DNA of 64,000 nt. Origin: Streptomyces sp. ATexAB-D23 (GTDB lineage Bacteria; Actinomycetota; Actinomycetes; Streptomycetales; Streptomycetaceae). The notes under the pieces are model-generated. The model did no database searches, was not told the origin of the DNA, and saw only the letters and a list, made by a program, of their open reading frames with translations. Below are positions 23,556 to 33,081 of the stretch, one piece after another; the first letter of the stretch is position 1, and every line of letters begins with the position of its first letter. The position numbers were made by a program, and so were the translations under genes. The stretch is from the NCBI RefSeq assembly GCF_000373645.1, contig NZ_KB892012.1, positions 62,195 through 126,194 of the forward strand. The letters run 5' to 3'.

Positions 23556-25297
23556 TTCTCAGCCCCTTCGGCAGGCTCTGCGGTGGACGCCTCGGCGGCG
23601 TCCGATTCGGTGTCGGGCGCGGTGGGCGCCTCGGCGTTGAGCGTGACCGCGAGATCGGCCAGCTCCTCGGGAAGTTTCGCGGACTCGCTGCGGCCGAGCC
23701 CCGCCATCTCCACGACGGTGACGCCGTCGGCGCCACGCACGGCCCGGACCCAGACGCGGCGGCGCTGGATGAACAGCGAGCCGGCGAGTCCGGCGATGGC
23801 GCCGATCGCCCCGGTGAGCGCCCAGCCGCTGGCGGGCTGCTCGGAGATCTGGAAGCTGGCCCACTCCTGGATGCCCTCGAAGGTGATGGAGCCGGCCCCG
23901 TCGGGCAGCTTCATCGTCTCGCCGACGAGGAGGCGTTCCTTGAGCTGCTTGCCGTCGGAGCCCTTGAACTCCGTCATCTTCGTCGTGTCCAGCTGATACA
24001 CGTTCTGCGCGATGCCGGAGTCGACGCCGAGCGAGCCGTGGTAGCCGTTGAGGGCGAGGACGGGCATGTCGGCGGCGGGGAACTGCGAGAACATCGTGCC
24101 CTGGCCGTTGCCGGCGAAGGTCGGCACGAAGAACGCCTGGAAGCCCAGCTGGTCCTTCTTGCCGTTCTTGTCGCGGTAGCCGTCCATGACCTTGATGGCG
24201 CCGGTCGAGGTGACGTTGTTGTCGATGGGCAGCAGCGGCACGGCGGCCTTGTAGACCTCCTTGCCCCGGCCGTCCTTGACGGAGACGACGGGCGCGTAGC
24301 CGTGGGCGTTGAGGTAGACCTTGGTGCCGTCGACGACGAGGGGCTCGTTGACCTTGATGACCTTCTTCTTCGGCTTGCCGTAGGCCCCGTCGGAGTACGT
24401 GACGTGCGCCTCGTACGTACGCGGCGTGCCGACCTGCGGCCCCTCGCGCTCGTACGTGCCGATGAAGTCGTCCAGGGTGAAGCTGAACGGGACCAGCGAG
24501 TCGTTGTCGAAGAGCGAGCCGGACTTGAAGTCGTCGTACTGGGTGATCGTGTTGGAGAACCCGTCGCCCTCGACGACCAGCTTGGCGCCCTCGGACTTGA
24601 AGAGCTGCCCCCAGGCGAAGGCGATCAGCATCACGATGAGCGCGATGTGGAAGATCAGGTTGCCGGCCTCGCGCAGATAGCCCTTCTCGGCGGCGACGGC
24701 GTTCCCGGTGACGTGGGCCCGGTAGCGCCGCTTGCGCATCATCCTGAGGGCGGCCTCGCGGACCTGCTCGGGCTCGGCCCCGGTGCGCCAGGTGGTGTAC
24801 GCGGGCAGCCGGGTGAGGCGCTTGGGAGCGCCCGGCGGGCGGCTGCGCAGCTGGCCGACGAAGGTGCCGGTGCGCGGCACGATGCAGCCGATCAGCGAGA
24901 CGAACAGCAGGATGTAGATCGCGGAGAACCACACCGAGCTGTAGACGTCGAAGAACTGGAGCTTCTCGTAGATCGGCGTGACGACGGTGTGCGCGTCCTT
25001 GAACGTCTGCACCTTGAGTTCGTCCACGCTGTTCTGCGGGATCAGCGAGCCGGGGATGGCGCCGAGCGACAGCAGGAACAGCAGGATCAGGGCGACCCGC
25101 ATCGAGGTGAGCTGGCGCCAGAACCAGCGGGCCCAGCCGATGACGCCCATGGCGGGCAGGTCGGCCATGGCCTCTTCGCGCGGGGCGGTGGAGAGCTGGG
25201 AGCCGGCGGCGCCGAGCTCACGGGCGTTCTCCTGGTCCCGGTCCTGGTCCCGCTCCTGGGAAGGGCTGGACGAAGGGTTGGACGTGGTGTTGCTCAT
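23552..25297 (-). CDS. resB: cytochrome c biogenesis protein ResB
   Basis: 581 residues. An acidic/Gln-rich N-terminus is followed by three membrane helices within residues 55-250 (WFWRQLTSMRVALILLFLLS is the first), a large extracytoplasmic domain and a final helix near residue 480. This matches ResB/Ccs1, the partner of ResC in System II haem attachment. The C-terminal Glu/Ala-rich tail is longer than in Bacillus ResB. It lies six bases from ccdA and overlaps resC. Confidence 0.92.
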   Translation of the reverse strand: MSNTTSNPSSSPSQERDQDRDQENARELGAAGSQLSTAPREEAMADLPAMGVIGWARWFWRQLTSMRVALILLFLLSLGAIPGSLIPQNSVDELKVQTFKDAHTVVTPIYEKLQFFDVYSSVWFSAIYILLFVSLIGCIVPRTGTFVGQLRSRPPGAPKRLTRLPAYTTWRTGAEPEQVREAALRMMRKRRYRAHVTGNAVAAEKGYLREAGNLIFHIALIVMLIAFAWGQLFKSEGAKLVVEGDGFSNTITQYDDFKSGSLFDNDSLVPFSFTLDDFIGTYEREGPQVGTPRTYEAHVTYSDGAYGKPKKKVIKVNEPLVVDGTKVYLNAHGYAPVVSVKDGRGKEVYKAAVPLLPIDNNVTSTGAIKVMDGYRDKNGKKDQLGFQAFFVPTFAGNGQGTMFSQFPAADMPVLALNGYHGSLGVDSGIAQNVYQLDTTKMTEFKGSDGKQLKERLLVGETMKLPDGAGSITFEGIQEWASFQISEQPASGWALTGAIGAIAGLAGSLFIQRRRVWVRAVRGADGVTVVEMAGLGRSESAKLPEELADLAVTLNAEAPTAPDTESDAAEASTAEPAEGAEK

Positions 25298-25303
25298 TGG
25301 TAC

Positions 25304-26065
25304 TCAGATCCCCACCGTGAAGCCGGTCGACCAGCCCTGCAGTTCCTGCATCATGCTGCCCCACACACCGGTCAGCAGGAGCAGCCCGGTCACGATCATC
25401 ATTCCGCCGCCGATGCGCATGACCCAGGCGTAGTGGCGCTTGACCCAGCTGAACGCGCCGAGCGCCTTACGGAAGGCGACGGCGGCGAGCACGAAGGGGA
25501 TGCCCAGGCCCAGGCAGTAGGCGACGGTCAGTATGGCGCCGCGCCCGGCGGTGCCCTGGTCCATCGCGAGGATGGACACCGAGCTGAGCGTGGGGCCGAG
25601 GCACGGCGTCCAGCCGATGCCGAAGAGGGCGCCGAGCAGCGGGGCGCCCACCAGGCCGGTCACCGGCTTGCGGTGGATGCGGAATTCGCGCTGGGTCATC
25701 CACGGCATGAGGCCCATGAAGAAGACGCCCATGAGGATCATGAGCACGCCGAGGACCTTGGTGAGGGGTCCGCTGTTCTCCTGGAGCGTGTCGCCGAAGT
25801 AGCCGAAGAGGGCGCCGCCGGAGACGAAGACGGCGGTGAAGCCGACGACGAACAGCGAGGCGCCGGCGACCATGCGGCCGCGCCGGGCCTCGGCGAGGTC
25901 GGCGCCGCTGACCCCGGTGACGTAGCTGAGGTAGCCGGGGACGAGCGGCAGGACGCAGGGCGAGAAGAAGGAGACGAGCCCGCCGAGCAGGGCGATGGGC
26001 AGGGCGACCAGGAGGGCCCCGCTCAGGACCGTGTCGTTCTGCATGGCGGCGGCGAGGGTGATCAC
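25304..26065 (-). CDS. ccdA: cytochrome c biogenesis protein CcdA (thiol-disulfide reductant carrier)
   Basis: 253 residues, six helices. The two redox Cys are in SFFSPCVLPLVPGYLSYVTG and GIGWTPCLGPTLSS, in helices 1 and 4, as in CcdA/DsbD. It moves electrons from cytoplasmic thioredoxin to the extracellular ResA so that apocytochrome cysteines stay reduced. It starts four bases after the resA stop region and is co-transcribed with resA, resB and resC. Confidence 0.93.
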   Translation of the reverse strand: MITLAAAMQNDTVLSGALLVALPIALLGGLVSFFSPCVLPLVPGYLSYVTGVSGADLAEARRGRMVAGASLFVVGFTAVFVSGGALFGYFGDTLQENSGPLTKVLGVLMILMGVFFMGLMPWMTQREFRIHRKPVTGLVGAPLLGALFGIGWTPCLGPTLSSVSILAMDQGTAGRGAILTVAYCLGLGIPFVLAAVAFRKALGAFSWVKRHYAWVMRIGGGMMIVTGLLLLTGVWGSMMQELQGWSTGFTVGI

Positions 26066-26069
26066 CTGA

Positions 26070-26678
26070 TCACTTCTCCGCGATCAACGGGTCGATCATC
26101 TTGTGCAGCTGGGTGTCGTCCAGCGGGCCGACGTAGCGGGCGGCGAGCTTGCCGTCCCGGTCGATGACGACGGTCGAGGGGATGGACTGGAGCTTGAAGG
26201 TGCCCTTGGGGAAGCGCAGCAGGAGCTTCCCGGTCCGGTCGTAGAAGCTCGGGTAGACGACCCCGTGGTCCTCCTCGAAGCTGATGGCGTTGGACCGGGA
26301 GTTGTCGCGGGTGTTGATCCCGACGAACTGGACGCCCTGGTCCTCGGTCTCCTTGGCCACCTTGTTGAAGTACTTCGATTCCAGCCGGCACGGGGCGCAC
26401 CACGAGCCCCAGGCGTTGAGGACGATGATCTTGCCCTTGTAGTCGGCGAGGTCGAGCTTCTTGCCGTCCAGGCTCTCGCCGTCGAGGCTCGGCGCGTCGA
26501 CGCGCTCGCCCTTGGCCGCGGTCGCGATCCCGCTGTTGCTCGTGACGAAGTTGGTGTCGCCGCCGCCACTGGTCTGGCTGCCCGAGTCGCACGCGGTCAG
26601 CGTCACCGCGAGCGCGGCGGCCGCCAGGGGGGCGGCGAGCAGGGTGAAGCGGCGTCGGAGTGCGCGGCCATGGCTCAT
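26070..26678 (-). CDS. resA: ResA-like thiol-disulfide oxidoreductase, lipoprotein
   Basis: 202 residues. The signal peptide ends in a lipobox (AVTLTAC), so the mature protein is anchored to the outer face of the membrane. The thioredoxin-like TlpA/ResA domain has the redox motif WCAPC near residue 91 and the cis-Pro segment IPSTVVIDRDG. It reduces the CXXCH cysteines of apocytochrome c. The start at ATG 26678 lacks a clear ribosome site. It is first in the resA-ccdA-resB-resC unit. Confidence 0.92.
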   Translation of the reverse strand: MSHGRALRRRFTLLAAPLAAAALAVTLTACDSGSQTSGGGDTNFVTSNSGIATAAKGERVDAPSLDGESLDGKKLDLADYKGKIIVLNAWGSWCAPCRLESKYFNKVAKETEDQGVQFVGINTRDNSRSNAISFEEDHGVVYPSFYDRTGKLLLRFPKGTFKLQSIPSTVVIDRDGKLAARYVGPLDDTQLHKMIDPLIAEK

Positions 26679-26745
26679 GTGAAAAGTTTCGCATGGCGGT
26701 TTCGGGGATCTTGGGCACCCCCCTCGGTGCCCGTAAAGCCCGTTG

Positions 26746-28020
26746 TCAGGCCTGTTTAAAGAAGGTGTTCCAGCCGCCCGCGGGCGCCTCTCCGACCTGA
26801 AGGGTACGGAGCTTGGCGAGGACCGCCGGGTCCTGGACGTCGAGCCAGTCCACGAACTGCCGGAAGGAGACGAGGCGCACATCCTGTTTCCCGGCGATGT
26901 GCTTGAGCGCGTCCTCGACGGCGTCCATATAGATACCGCCGTTCCACTCCTCGAAGTGGTTTCCGATGTAGAAGGGCGCGCGGTTCGTCTCGTAGGCGCG
27001 CTTGAATCCGGCGAGGTACGACTGTGTGGCCTGCTCGCGCCAGCCGGGATAGCGCGACGGCATTCCCTTGGTGGAGTTCTGCGACTGGTTGGCCAGGATG
27101 TTGTAGTCCATGGAGAGGACTTCGAAGGTGTGCCCGGGGAAGGGGATGCCCTGGAGGGGCAGGTCCCATACGCCCTGGCGCTTGGTGGGCCAGACCTGCG
27201 TGCCGCCGGGCGAGCTGGCGTCGTAGCGCCAGCCCAGCTTCTTCGCGGTGGGCAGCAGGTTGTCCTGTCCGAGCAGACAGGGGGTGCGGCCTCCGACGAG
27301 TTCCTTGCGGTAATCGAAGGGGAGCGATTCCTCGTCGCTCCAGCCGGTGTTGGTGCGCCATTCGGTGACGAAGGAGATCGCCTGGTCGATTTCGCTCTGC
27401 CACTGGGCCGGGGTCCAGTTGCCGACCGATCCGGAACCCGCGCAGAAATGCCCGTTGAAGTGGGTGCCGATCTCGTGTCCGTCGAGCCACGCCTGGCGGA
27501 CGTTCTTGAGCGTCTCCTTGAGGTGGCCGTCGGTGAGATAGCCGATGTCGGAGGCGCCGACGGGGTTGCCCGGCGGGCGGTAGAGGGTTTTCTTCGATTC
27601 CGGGAGGAGATAGAGGCCGGAGAGGAAGAAGGTCATCGACGCGTCGTGTTCCCGGGCGAGTTCCAGAAAGCGCGGGAACAGTCCGTTGCCGACCTCGCCG
27701 GCCCCGTCCCAGGAAAAGATCACGAACTGCGGCGGCTTCTGGCCCGGCTCCAGCGGGACGGGGGCCTGCGGCTGCTTCGGCTGCTTCCCGGTGTCGGCGG
27801 TGGAACCGTCCCCGATGGCGCGGACGTCCTTCTTCTTGGTCCCGGAGCCCTTGGAGGTCCCGCCGGCCGCCTTCTCACCCGTGGCACCCTTGTCGGGTCC
27901 ACCGCTCCCGGTGTCGGACGAGCCGGCGGTACTGCAGCCCGCGATCCCGGCGGCGGCAGCGGCCCCGAGCCCGGCGCCCAGCAGTCCTCTTCGGCTGATC
28001 TCTCGCATGCGGCTTCCCAT
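26746..28020 (-). CDS. polysaccharide deacetylase family lipoprotein (Tat-type signal)
   Basis: 424 residues from the ATG at 28020 (the ATG at 28008 is equally possible). The signal has SRRGLLG (twin Arg) and ends with a lipobox AGC, so it is probably Tat-exported and lipid-anchored. A Gly/Thr/Lys linker follows. The catalytic domain has FVIFSWDGAGE and HEIGTHFNGHFC, the metal-binding Asp and His region of NodB-like deacetylases, with a divergent N-terminal motif. Codon use is slightly less GC-biased than in neighbours. It precedes resA by 67 bp on the same strand. Substrate (peptidoglycan or another glycan) unknown. Confidence 0.85.
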   Translation of the reverse strand: MGSRMREISRRGLLGAGLGAAAAAGIAGCSTAGSSDTGSGGPDKGATGEKAAGGTSKGSGTKKKDVRAIGDGSTADTGKQPKQPQAPVPLEPGQKPPQFVIFSWDGAGEVGNGLFPRFLELAREHDASMTFFLSGLYLLPESKKTLYRPPGNPVGASDIGYLTDGHLKETLKNVRQAWLDGHEIGTHFNGHFCAGSGSVGNWTPAQWQSEIDQAISFVTEWRTNTGWSDEESLPFDYRKELVGGRTPCLLGQDNLLPTAKKLGWRYDASSPGGTQVWPTKRQGVWDLPLQGIPFPGHTFEVLSMDYNILANQSQNSTKGMPSRYPGWREQATQSYLAGFKRAYETNRAPFYIGNHFEEWNGGIYMDAVEDALKHIAGKQDVRLVSFRQFVDWLDVQDPAVLAKLRTLQVGEAPAGGWNTFFKQA

Positions 28021-28175
28021 CTGCGGTCGTTTTGCCTCAAGTACATACAAACTGGCAAAGCCTTAGATGGGTGAAGCCACACAGAGGTTCCCCCGTTTAG
28101 CACACAATTCTTTACGGAACCAGCCCCAGCCCTTGACCGAACACAGGTCCTAGCCGACGACCGAGGGCAAAACGC

Positions 28176-28230
28176 CAAAAAAGGGCGACCCGGGCCCCTG
28201 CGCCGACCTCCATCGGCGCGGACCCGGGCC
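28176..28230 (-). terminator. intrinsic terminator after the phosphatase gene
   Basis: A GC-rich stem (inner CGCCGA/TCGGCG, outer CGGG/CCCG) is followed on the minus strand by a TTTTTT run at 28176-28182. It ends the hemL-phosphatase transcript before the polysaccharide deacetylase. Confidence 0.65.
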
Positions 28231-28254
28231 GAGGACTCCGGCCGGCCGGGGCCG

Positions 28255-28953
28255 CTACGCCCCGAACCCCTTCGACGCGCCCTTCACCGGCTTCGCGCCC
28301 GCCAGCAGATGCGCGGGGACCAGGTCCCGGGCCGGCTCCGAGTACCCCACGGACACGATCTTGTCGCCCCGGTACGTGAAGCTGGTCAGCGAGGCGAGGG
28401 TGCACTGCCGCTTGCGCGGGTCGTGCCACAGCCGCCGCCGCTCCACGAAGCTGCGCACGATCCAGATCGGCAGCTGGTGGCTGACGCAGACCGCCTCGTG
28501 CCCCCGGGCCGCGTCCCGCGCGGCGTCCAGCGCGCCCATCATCCGGACGACCTGCTCGATGTACGGCTCGCCCCAGGACGGCCGGAACGGGTTGGTCAGG
28601 TGCTTCCAGTTGTCCGGCTTGCGCAGCGCCCCGTCACCGACGCCGAAGGTCTTGCCCTCGAAGACGTTGGCGGCCTCGATGAGCCGCTCGTCGGTGGCGA
28701 GGTCCAGGCCGTGCGCCTTGGCGACCGGCGTCGCCGTCTCCTGGGCACGCTCCAGCGGGGAGGCGACGACATGGGTGATGTCGCGCTTCTCCAGGTGCTC
28801 GGCCACCCGGTCGGCCATCTTCCGCCCCAGCTCGGAGAGGTGGTAGCCGGGCCGGCGCCCGTAGAGCACGCCCTCCGGGTTGTGCACCTCGCCGTGGCGC
28901 ATCAGATGGACGACGGTGATGTCCTGGCGTTTCGTGTCGGCGTTCTCGCTCAT
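28255..28953 (-). CDS. histidine phosphatase family protein (phosphoglycerate mutase-like)
   Basis: 232 residues. The catalytic [10 protein letters not shown] motif at residue 17 carries the phosphorylated His, [10 protein letters not shown] follows near residue 65, and the second His is in [12 protein letters not shown]. The fold is shared by phosphoglycerate mutases and small-molecule phosphatases, and the divergence suggests a phosphatase. The ATG overlaps the hemL stop (ATGA), so it is translated with hemL. Why a phosphatase should be coupled to a haem gene is unclear. Confidence 0.88.
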   Translation of the reverse strand: MSENADTKRQDITVVHLMRHGEVHNPEGVLYGRRPGYHLSELGRKMADRVAEHLEKRDITHVVASPLERAQETATPVAKAHGLDLATDERLIEAANVFEGKTFGVGDGALRKPDNWKHLTNPFRPSWGEPYIEQVVRMMGALDAARDAARGHEAVCVSHQLPIWIVRSFVERRRLWHDPRKRQCTLASLTSFTYRGDKIVSVGYSEPARDLVPAHLLAGAKPVKGASKGFGA

Positions 28954-30266
28954 GCGGTGGCCTCCGATGCGGCGCGGGCGGCGGCGGGCAGGGCGGCGGC
29001 GATGCGCTCGACGGCCTGCGTGTCGTGGGCGGTGGAGACGAACCACGACTCGAAGGCGGACGGCGGGAGGTAGACACCCTGCGCCAGCATCGAGTGGAAG
29101 AACGGCGTGAAGCGGAAGGCTTCCTGCGCCTTGGCGTCCTCGTAATTACGGACGGGCTCGTCGGTGAAGAAGACGGAGAACATGTTGCTCGCCGCCTGGA
29201 CGGTGTGCGCGACGCCCTCCTTGTCCAGGGCGGCGCTCACCAGACCCCGGATCTCGGCGGAGACCGCGTCGACCCTGGCGTACGCGGCGTCGTCCAGCAG
29301 CCGCAGCTGCGCGAGCCCCGCGGCGGTGGCGACCGGATTGCCGGACAGCGTCCCCGCCTGGTAGACGGGCCCGGCCGGCGCCAGGTGGGCCATCACATCG
29401 GCACGGCCGCCGAACGCCGCGGCCGGGAAGCCGCCGCCCATGACCTTGCCGAACGTCATGAGGTCGGGCCGCACCCCGTCGACGCCGAACCAGCCGGCCT
29501 TCGACGTACGGAAACCGGTCATCACCTCGTCGGAGATGTACAGGGCCCCGTTGGCGGCGCAGAGCTCCTTGAGCCCCGCGTTGAAACCGTCCAGCGGCGG
29601 CACGACGCCCATGTTGCCCGGCGACGCCTCAGTGATCACGCACGCGATCTCGCCGGGCCGCGCGGCGAACGCGGCGCGCACGGCCTCCAGGTCGTTGTAC
29701 GGCAGCACGATCGTGTCGCCCGCCTGGGCACCGGTGACCCCGGGCGTGTCCGGCAGCCCGAAGGTCGCCACCCCGGAACCGGCCGCGGCGAGCAGCGCGT
29801 CGACGTGGCCGTGGTAGCAGCCGGCGAACTTCACGACCTTGGCCCGGCCGGTGAAGCCGCGGGCGAGGCGGATCGCGGACATGGTCGCCTCGGTCCCGGA
29901 CGACACCAGCCGCACCTGCTCGACCGGCTCGACGCGCGCGACGATCTCCTCGGCGAGCGCGACCTCGCCCTCGCCGGGCGTACCGAACGAGGTGCCGCGG
30001 GCGACGGCCTCCTGGACTGCGGCGATGACCTCGGGGTGGGAGTGGCCGAGGATCATCGGCCCCCACGAGCACACGAGGTCGACGTACTCACGTCCGTCCG
30101 CGTCGGTCAGGTACGGACCGGTACCGGACACCATGAACCGGGGCGTACCGCCCACGGCCCGGAACGCACGGACGGGAGAGTTCACGCCGCCGGGCGTCAC
30201 GAGGGACGCGCGGTCGAAAAGCGTCTGCGAAACTGGGGCGTCATAGGGAAAGCTCACACATGCCAT
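28950..30266 (-). CDS. hemL: glutamate-1-semialdehyde 2,1-aminomutase HemL
   Basis: 438 residues from the ATG at 30266; GTG at 30257 is an alternative, and neither has a strong ribosome site. Class III aminotransferase with [33 protein letters not shown], the Asp of [10 protein letters not shown] and the PLP lysine in [13 protein letters not shown]. It converts glutamate-1-semialdehyde to 5-aminolevulinate, the step after HemA (62217-63617). Translationally coupled to the histidine phosphatase downstream. Confidence 0.95.
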   Translation of the reverse strand: MACVSFPYDAPVSQTLFDRASLVTPGGVNSPVRAFRAVGGTPRFMVSGTGPYLTDADGREYVDLVCSWGPMILGHSHPEVIAAVQEAVARGTSFGTPGEGEVALAEEIVARVEPVEQVRLVSSGTEATMSAIRLARGFTGRAKVVKFAGCYHGHVDALLAAAGSGVATFGLPDTPGVTGAQAGDTIVLPYNDLEAVRAAFAARPGEIACVITEASPGNMGVVPPLDGFNAGLKELCAANGALYISDEVMTGFRTSKAGWFGVDGVRPDLMTFGKVMGGGFPAAAFGGRADVMAHLAPAGPVYQAGTLSGNPVATAAGLAQLRLLDDAAYARVDAVSAEIRGLVSAALDKEGVAHTVQAASNMFSVFFTDEPVRNYEDAKAQEAFRFTPFFHSMLAQGVYLPPSAFESWFVSTAHDTQAVERIAAALPAAARAASEATA

Positions 30267-30396
30267 GGTGTCAGAGCCACGGACGGTCTTTGCGGACAGG
30301 TGTTTCACCGCACGCCCGTGGGGGAGGTCACTGACACGATGATCGGGTTGCGCGGCGGGGGCTGTGCCTCCCAGTGAGTAGTCGGGTGGATGAGAT

Positions 30397-30990
30397 ATGC
30401 ATCGCGGTGGCGGAGTGGGCGAAGGGACCGACGGCCCGGGGCCCGAGCCTGCCCGGCGTGGTCGGCACCGGCGCGAGGCCGAACGCAAACAGGCCATACA
30501 GGCCGGTGAGGCGCAGACGAGCGATGGAACCGGGAGCAGGAGTGGTGGCCGGGTGGGGGTGACCTACAAGTATTTCGGGGCTCCCGACGGGGCCACCGCC
30601 GCCCGTGTGCCCATTTCCATGCGCCCGGAGGAGCTCGGCGGGGACGAGCTGGGCATGGGCGGCATGTTCACCAAGATCAAGCCGGAGACGGTGGCCGCGA
30701 TGGTCCTCACCGGCATACAGGGCATACCTCTGCACAAGGTCCCGCCGCTGGAGCTGGTCGTCCTGCACCCCGACTACGCGGTGGTCAAGCTTCCGATGAC
30801 GGTCGTGGACCCGCTGCGCGGCGTGGGCGAGGAATCGGTCGGCGCCGCCGCCTTCATCTGGTCCACGGTCCCGGACCGCGGCGGCCCGCGCGACGCGTTC
30901 AACGTCTACCAGCTGCTCCACGAGTGGCAGGACTTCTCGCACCGGCTGCACGACGCGGGGCACCAGGCGTACTGCCTGGTGTGGCCGTGA
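30397..30990 (+). CDS. conserved hypothetical protein
   Basis: 197 residues. The first 50 are Gly/Arg-rich and probably disordered. The remaining part is a compact domain with [40 protein letters not shown] and a His-rich end ([20 protein letters not shown]). No signal peptide or membrane helix is seen. A GTG at residue 51 (VTYKYFG) is a possible shorter start. The gene is divergent from hemL. I recognise the protein as a streptomycete hypothetical but know no function. Confidence 0.7.
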   Translation: MHRGGGVGEGTDGPGPEPARRGRHRREAERKQAIQAGEAQTSDGTGSRSGGRVGVTYKYFGAPDGATAARVPISMRPEELGGDELGMGGMFTKIKPETVAAMVLTGIQGIPLHKVPPLELVVLHPDYAVVKLPMTVVDPLRGVGEESVGAAAFIWSTVPDRGGPRDAFNVYQLLHEWQDFSHRLHDAGHQAYCLVWP

Positions 30991-31212
30991 CCCCGGGCCC
31001 GGGAGCCGCGCCTTCGCGGTGACGGCGGTGCGGCGCCGGAGGGCGACCACGTCCGGTGGCGCTCGCCGCCGCGTCGGCGCGCGCCTGCGGTCATGTGCGC
31101 GAAGGACATGTGTAGGCCGGCCGCATCCGGCCATTCATTGGCCGGAGAGTGATCTTTAGGGCGGCGGGCAGACCTGCCGATGCAGGAGGCACCGACCCTG
31201 AAGGAGGCTGCC

Positions 31213-31488
31213 ATGGGCGACGTTCTGCCGGCCCTGTCCATCCCCGCGCTGGTCCTCGCCAGTGGTGTGTACGCGGTGGCCGAGACCTGGTGGCGGCGCA
31301 GGCACCCGGCGCCGCCGTCGCCGTACACGCATCAGGCCGCCCGCCTCGCGGAGCGGGCGATGCTGGTGGACGCCGAGCGGATCGTGGACGAGGCGTACGG
31401 GACGCTCGGCGGCCTCTACGACGGGCAGCCCGCCCCGGCGCACCGGGCCGCCGCGCGCTCCTCGCACCAGGTGGGCGCCGCGTCCTAA
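31213..31488 (+). CDS. small membrane-anchored hypothetical protein (91 aa)
   Basis: The start at ATG 31213 is fixed by AAGGAGG five bases upstream. One N-terminal helix (LPALSIPALVLASGVYAVAE) is followed by WWRRRH and a soluble tail of about 60 residues rich in Ala and acidic/basic pairs. No known domain is recognised. It ends 11 bases before the AraC-type regulator on the same strand and may share its transcript. The 222-bp gap before it contains only a 7-bp hairpin at 31126-31146. Confidence 0.65.
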   Translation: MGDVLPALSIPALVLASGVYAVAETWWRRRHPAPPSPYTHQAARLAERAMLVDAERIVDEAYGTLGGLYDGQPAPAHRAAARSSHQVGAAS

Positions 31489-31499
31489 AATCGGCCGTC

Positions 31500-32321
31500 A
31501 TGGCCGGTCAACGAGGTCCCCGGCGCGACACCCGCGGCATCGTCGACGCCCCCGAGCTGTTCGCGCACGTACAGTTCCGGCGGCGCGAGCCCGCCCCCGC
31601 GCTGCGGCCCTACCTGGAGCACTACTGGCTGATCGACTGGGACCTGCCCCAGCCGTACGCCTCCCACCTCGTCCCGCACCCCAGCGTCAACCTCGTCTTC
31701 GGGCGGTACCCGGGCTGCGGCGACGAGGAGGCGGGGTACGCGGAGGTCTCGGGCATCGGCCTGGAGCTGTTCACGCAGAAGCTGGAGGCGCGCGGGCGGG
31801 TCTGCGGGGTGCAGTTCCGGCCGGGCGGCTTCCGTCCCTTCGCGCCCGGGGCGCCCGTCTCGCGGTGGACCGGGCGGCGGCTCCCGGTGGCCGAGGTGTT
31901 CGCGCCGCCCGCCCCCGCCTCGGCCGTGCTGGACCCGGCGGACGAGGACGAGCGGGTCGCCGCGCTCGACGCGTACCTGCTGGCGCTCGATCCCGGGCCC
32001 GACCCCCGGGCCGAGCGGGCGATGGCCCTGGTCGACCTGGTGCGCACCGACCGCACGGTGCTGCGGGTGGACGCGCTCGCCCGCGCCGAGGGGGTGTCGG
32101 CCCGCTCCCTGCAACGGCTGTTCGCCGCGTACGTGGGGGTGGGCCCCAAGTGGGTCATCCTGCGCTACCGCATCCACGAGGCGCTGGAGCGCGCCGGATC
32201 GGACCCGGCCGTGGACTGGGCGGGCCTCGCCGCCGACCTCGGCTACAGCGATCAGGCGCACCTGGTCAGGGACTTCACGGCGACGATCGGCGTACCGCCC
32301 ACGGCACTGACCGCCCCCTGA
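31500..32321 (+). CDS. AraC family transcriptional regulator
   Basis: 273 residues. The N-terminal ligand-type domain is recognised by LRPYLEHYWLIDWDLPQPYA, LVPHPSVNLVFG and VQFRPGGFRPF, the usual pattern for this AraC subgroup. The C-terminal double HTH has ALARAEGVSARSLQRLFAAY and LAADLGYSDQAHLVRDFTAT. It probably controls a nearby or its own gene in response to an unknown signal. It follows the 91-residue membrane protein by 11 bases. Confidence 0.88.
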   Translation: MAGQRGPRRDTRGIVDAPELFAHVQFRRREPAPALRPYLEHYWLIDWDLPQPYASHLVPHPSVNLVFGRYPGCGDEEAGYAEVSGIGLELFTQKLEARGRVCGVQFRPGGFRPFAPGAPVSRWTGRRLPVAEVFAPPAPASAVLDPADEDERVAALDAYLLALDPGPDPRAERAMALVDLVRTDRTVLRVDALARAEGVSARSLQRLFAAYVGVGPKWVILRYRIHEALERAGSDPAVDWAGLAADLGYSDQAHLVRDFTATIGVPPTALTAP

Positions 32322-32379
32322 CCCGCCGGGGCCCGGCGGCCGGAGCCCGACTGTCGGTGGCCCGCCCTACAGTGCCGGT

Positions 32380-32910
32380 ATGGAGCGCACCGCAGCATCT
32401 TCCGTACGGATCGAGCCGTGGTCGGACGACGACCTGGACCTCCTCAGCCGCGCCAACGCACCCGAGCTGATGGACCACCTCGGCGGCCCCGAGTCGCAGG
32501 AGCAGCTCATGGGGCGGCACGCCCGCTATGTCGCGCTGAGCGCGGACCGTACGGGCCGGGGCAGGATGTTCCGGATCGCGCTGGCCGGCGAGGCCGGTTC
32601 CGTGGGCACCATCGGTTTCTGGGAGCGGACCTGGCGGGACCAGGAGGTGTACGAGACGGGCTGGACGGTCCTCCCGGAGTTCCAGGGCCGGGGCATCGCG
32701 TCGGCCGCGACGCGCGCGGTGGCCGACGCGGCGCGCGCCGAGCGCAAGCACCGCTATCTGCACGCCTACCCGTCCGTGGAGAACGGCCCGTCGAACGGCG
32801 TGTGCCGCAAGGCGGGCTTCACGCTGCTCGGCGAGTGCGAGGTCGAGTACCCGCCGGGGCACCCGCTCCTCACGAACGACTGGCGCCTGGACCTGCACCC
32901 GTCCGGCTGA
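32380..32910 (+). CDS. GNAT family N-acetyltransferase
   Basis: 176 residues. The RimJ-like subgroup is suggested by IGFWERTW, TGWTVLPEFQGRGIASAATR (acetyl-CoA loop) and NGVCRKAGFTLLGECEVEYP. It transfers acetyl from acetyl-CoA to an amine or protein N-terminus. The ATG at 32380 has no clear ribosome site. It is a monocistronic unit after the AraC regulator. Confidence 0.85.
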   Translation: MERTAASSVRIEPWSDDDLDLLSRANAPELMDHLGGPESQEQLMGRHARYVALSADRTGRGRMFRIALAGEAGSVGTIGFWERTWRDQEVYETGWTVLPEFQGRGIASAATRAVADAARAERKHRYLHAYPSVENGPSNGVCRKAGFTLLGECEVEYPPGHPLLTNDWRLDLHPSG

Positions 32911-33026
32911 GGGGAAGGCAGCCCGGGTGAAGTCAGCTCCGGGGAGGGGCACCCCGGGTGAAGGCTCCTCGGGGGGGCGGGGCGGCTCAATTCGTTTGAC
33001 GGGAGCGGGCCCCTCCCGCATATTTA

Positions 33027-33041
33027 TCTGCGTCACGCAGA
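33027..33041. promoter_or_regulatory. perfect 15-bp palindrome TCTGCGT-C-ACGCAGA
   Basis: 41 bases upstream of the NmrA-like gene, with an additional half-site TGACGCAGA at 33049-33057. It is typical of an operator for a HxlR, MarR or ArsR-type repressor; no such gene is adjacent. Confidence 0.65.
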
Positions 33042-33081
33042 CAATGGGTGACGCAGAAGAACTACCGAGGAGACCAGCCCC

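Noticed and set aside
23537..26167. 876-codon open frame on the plus strand
   Set aside because: Covers resB and ccdA in antisense; no start context and no family motifs.
32323..32339. CCGCCGGG/CCCGGCGG inverted repeat after the AraC gene
   Set aside because: Only one base between arms, so no stable hairpin without unpairing; chance in such GC-rich DNA.
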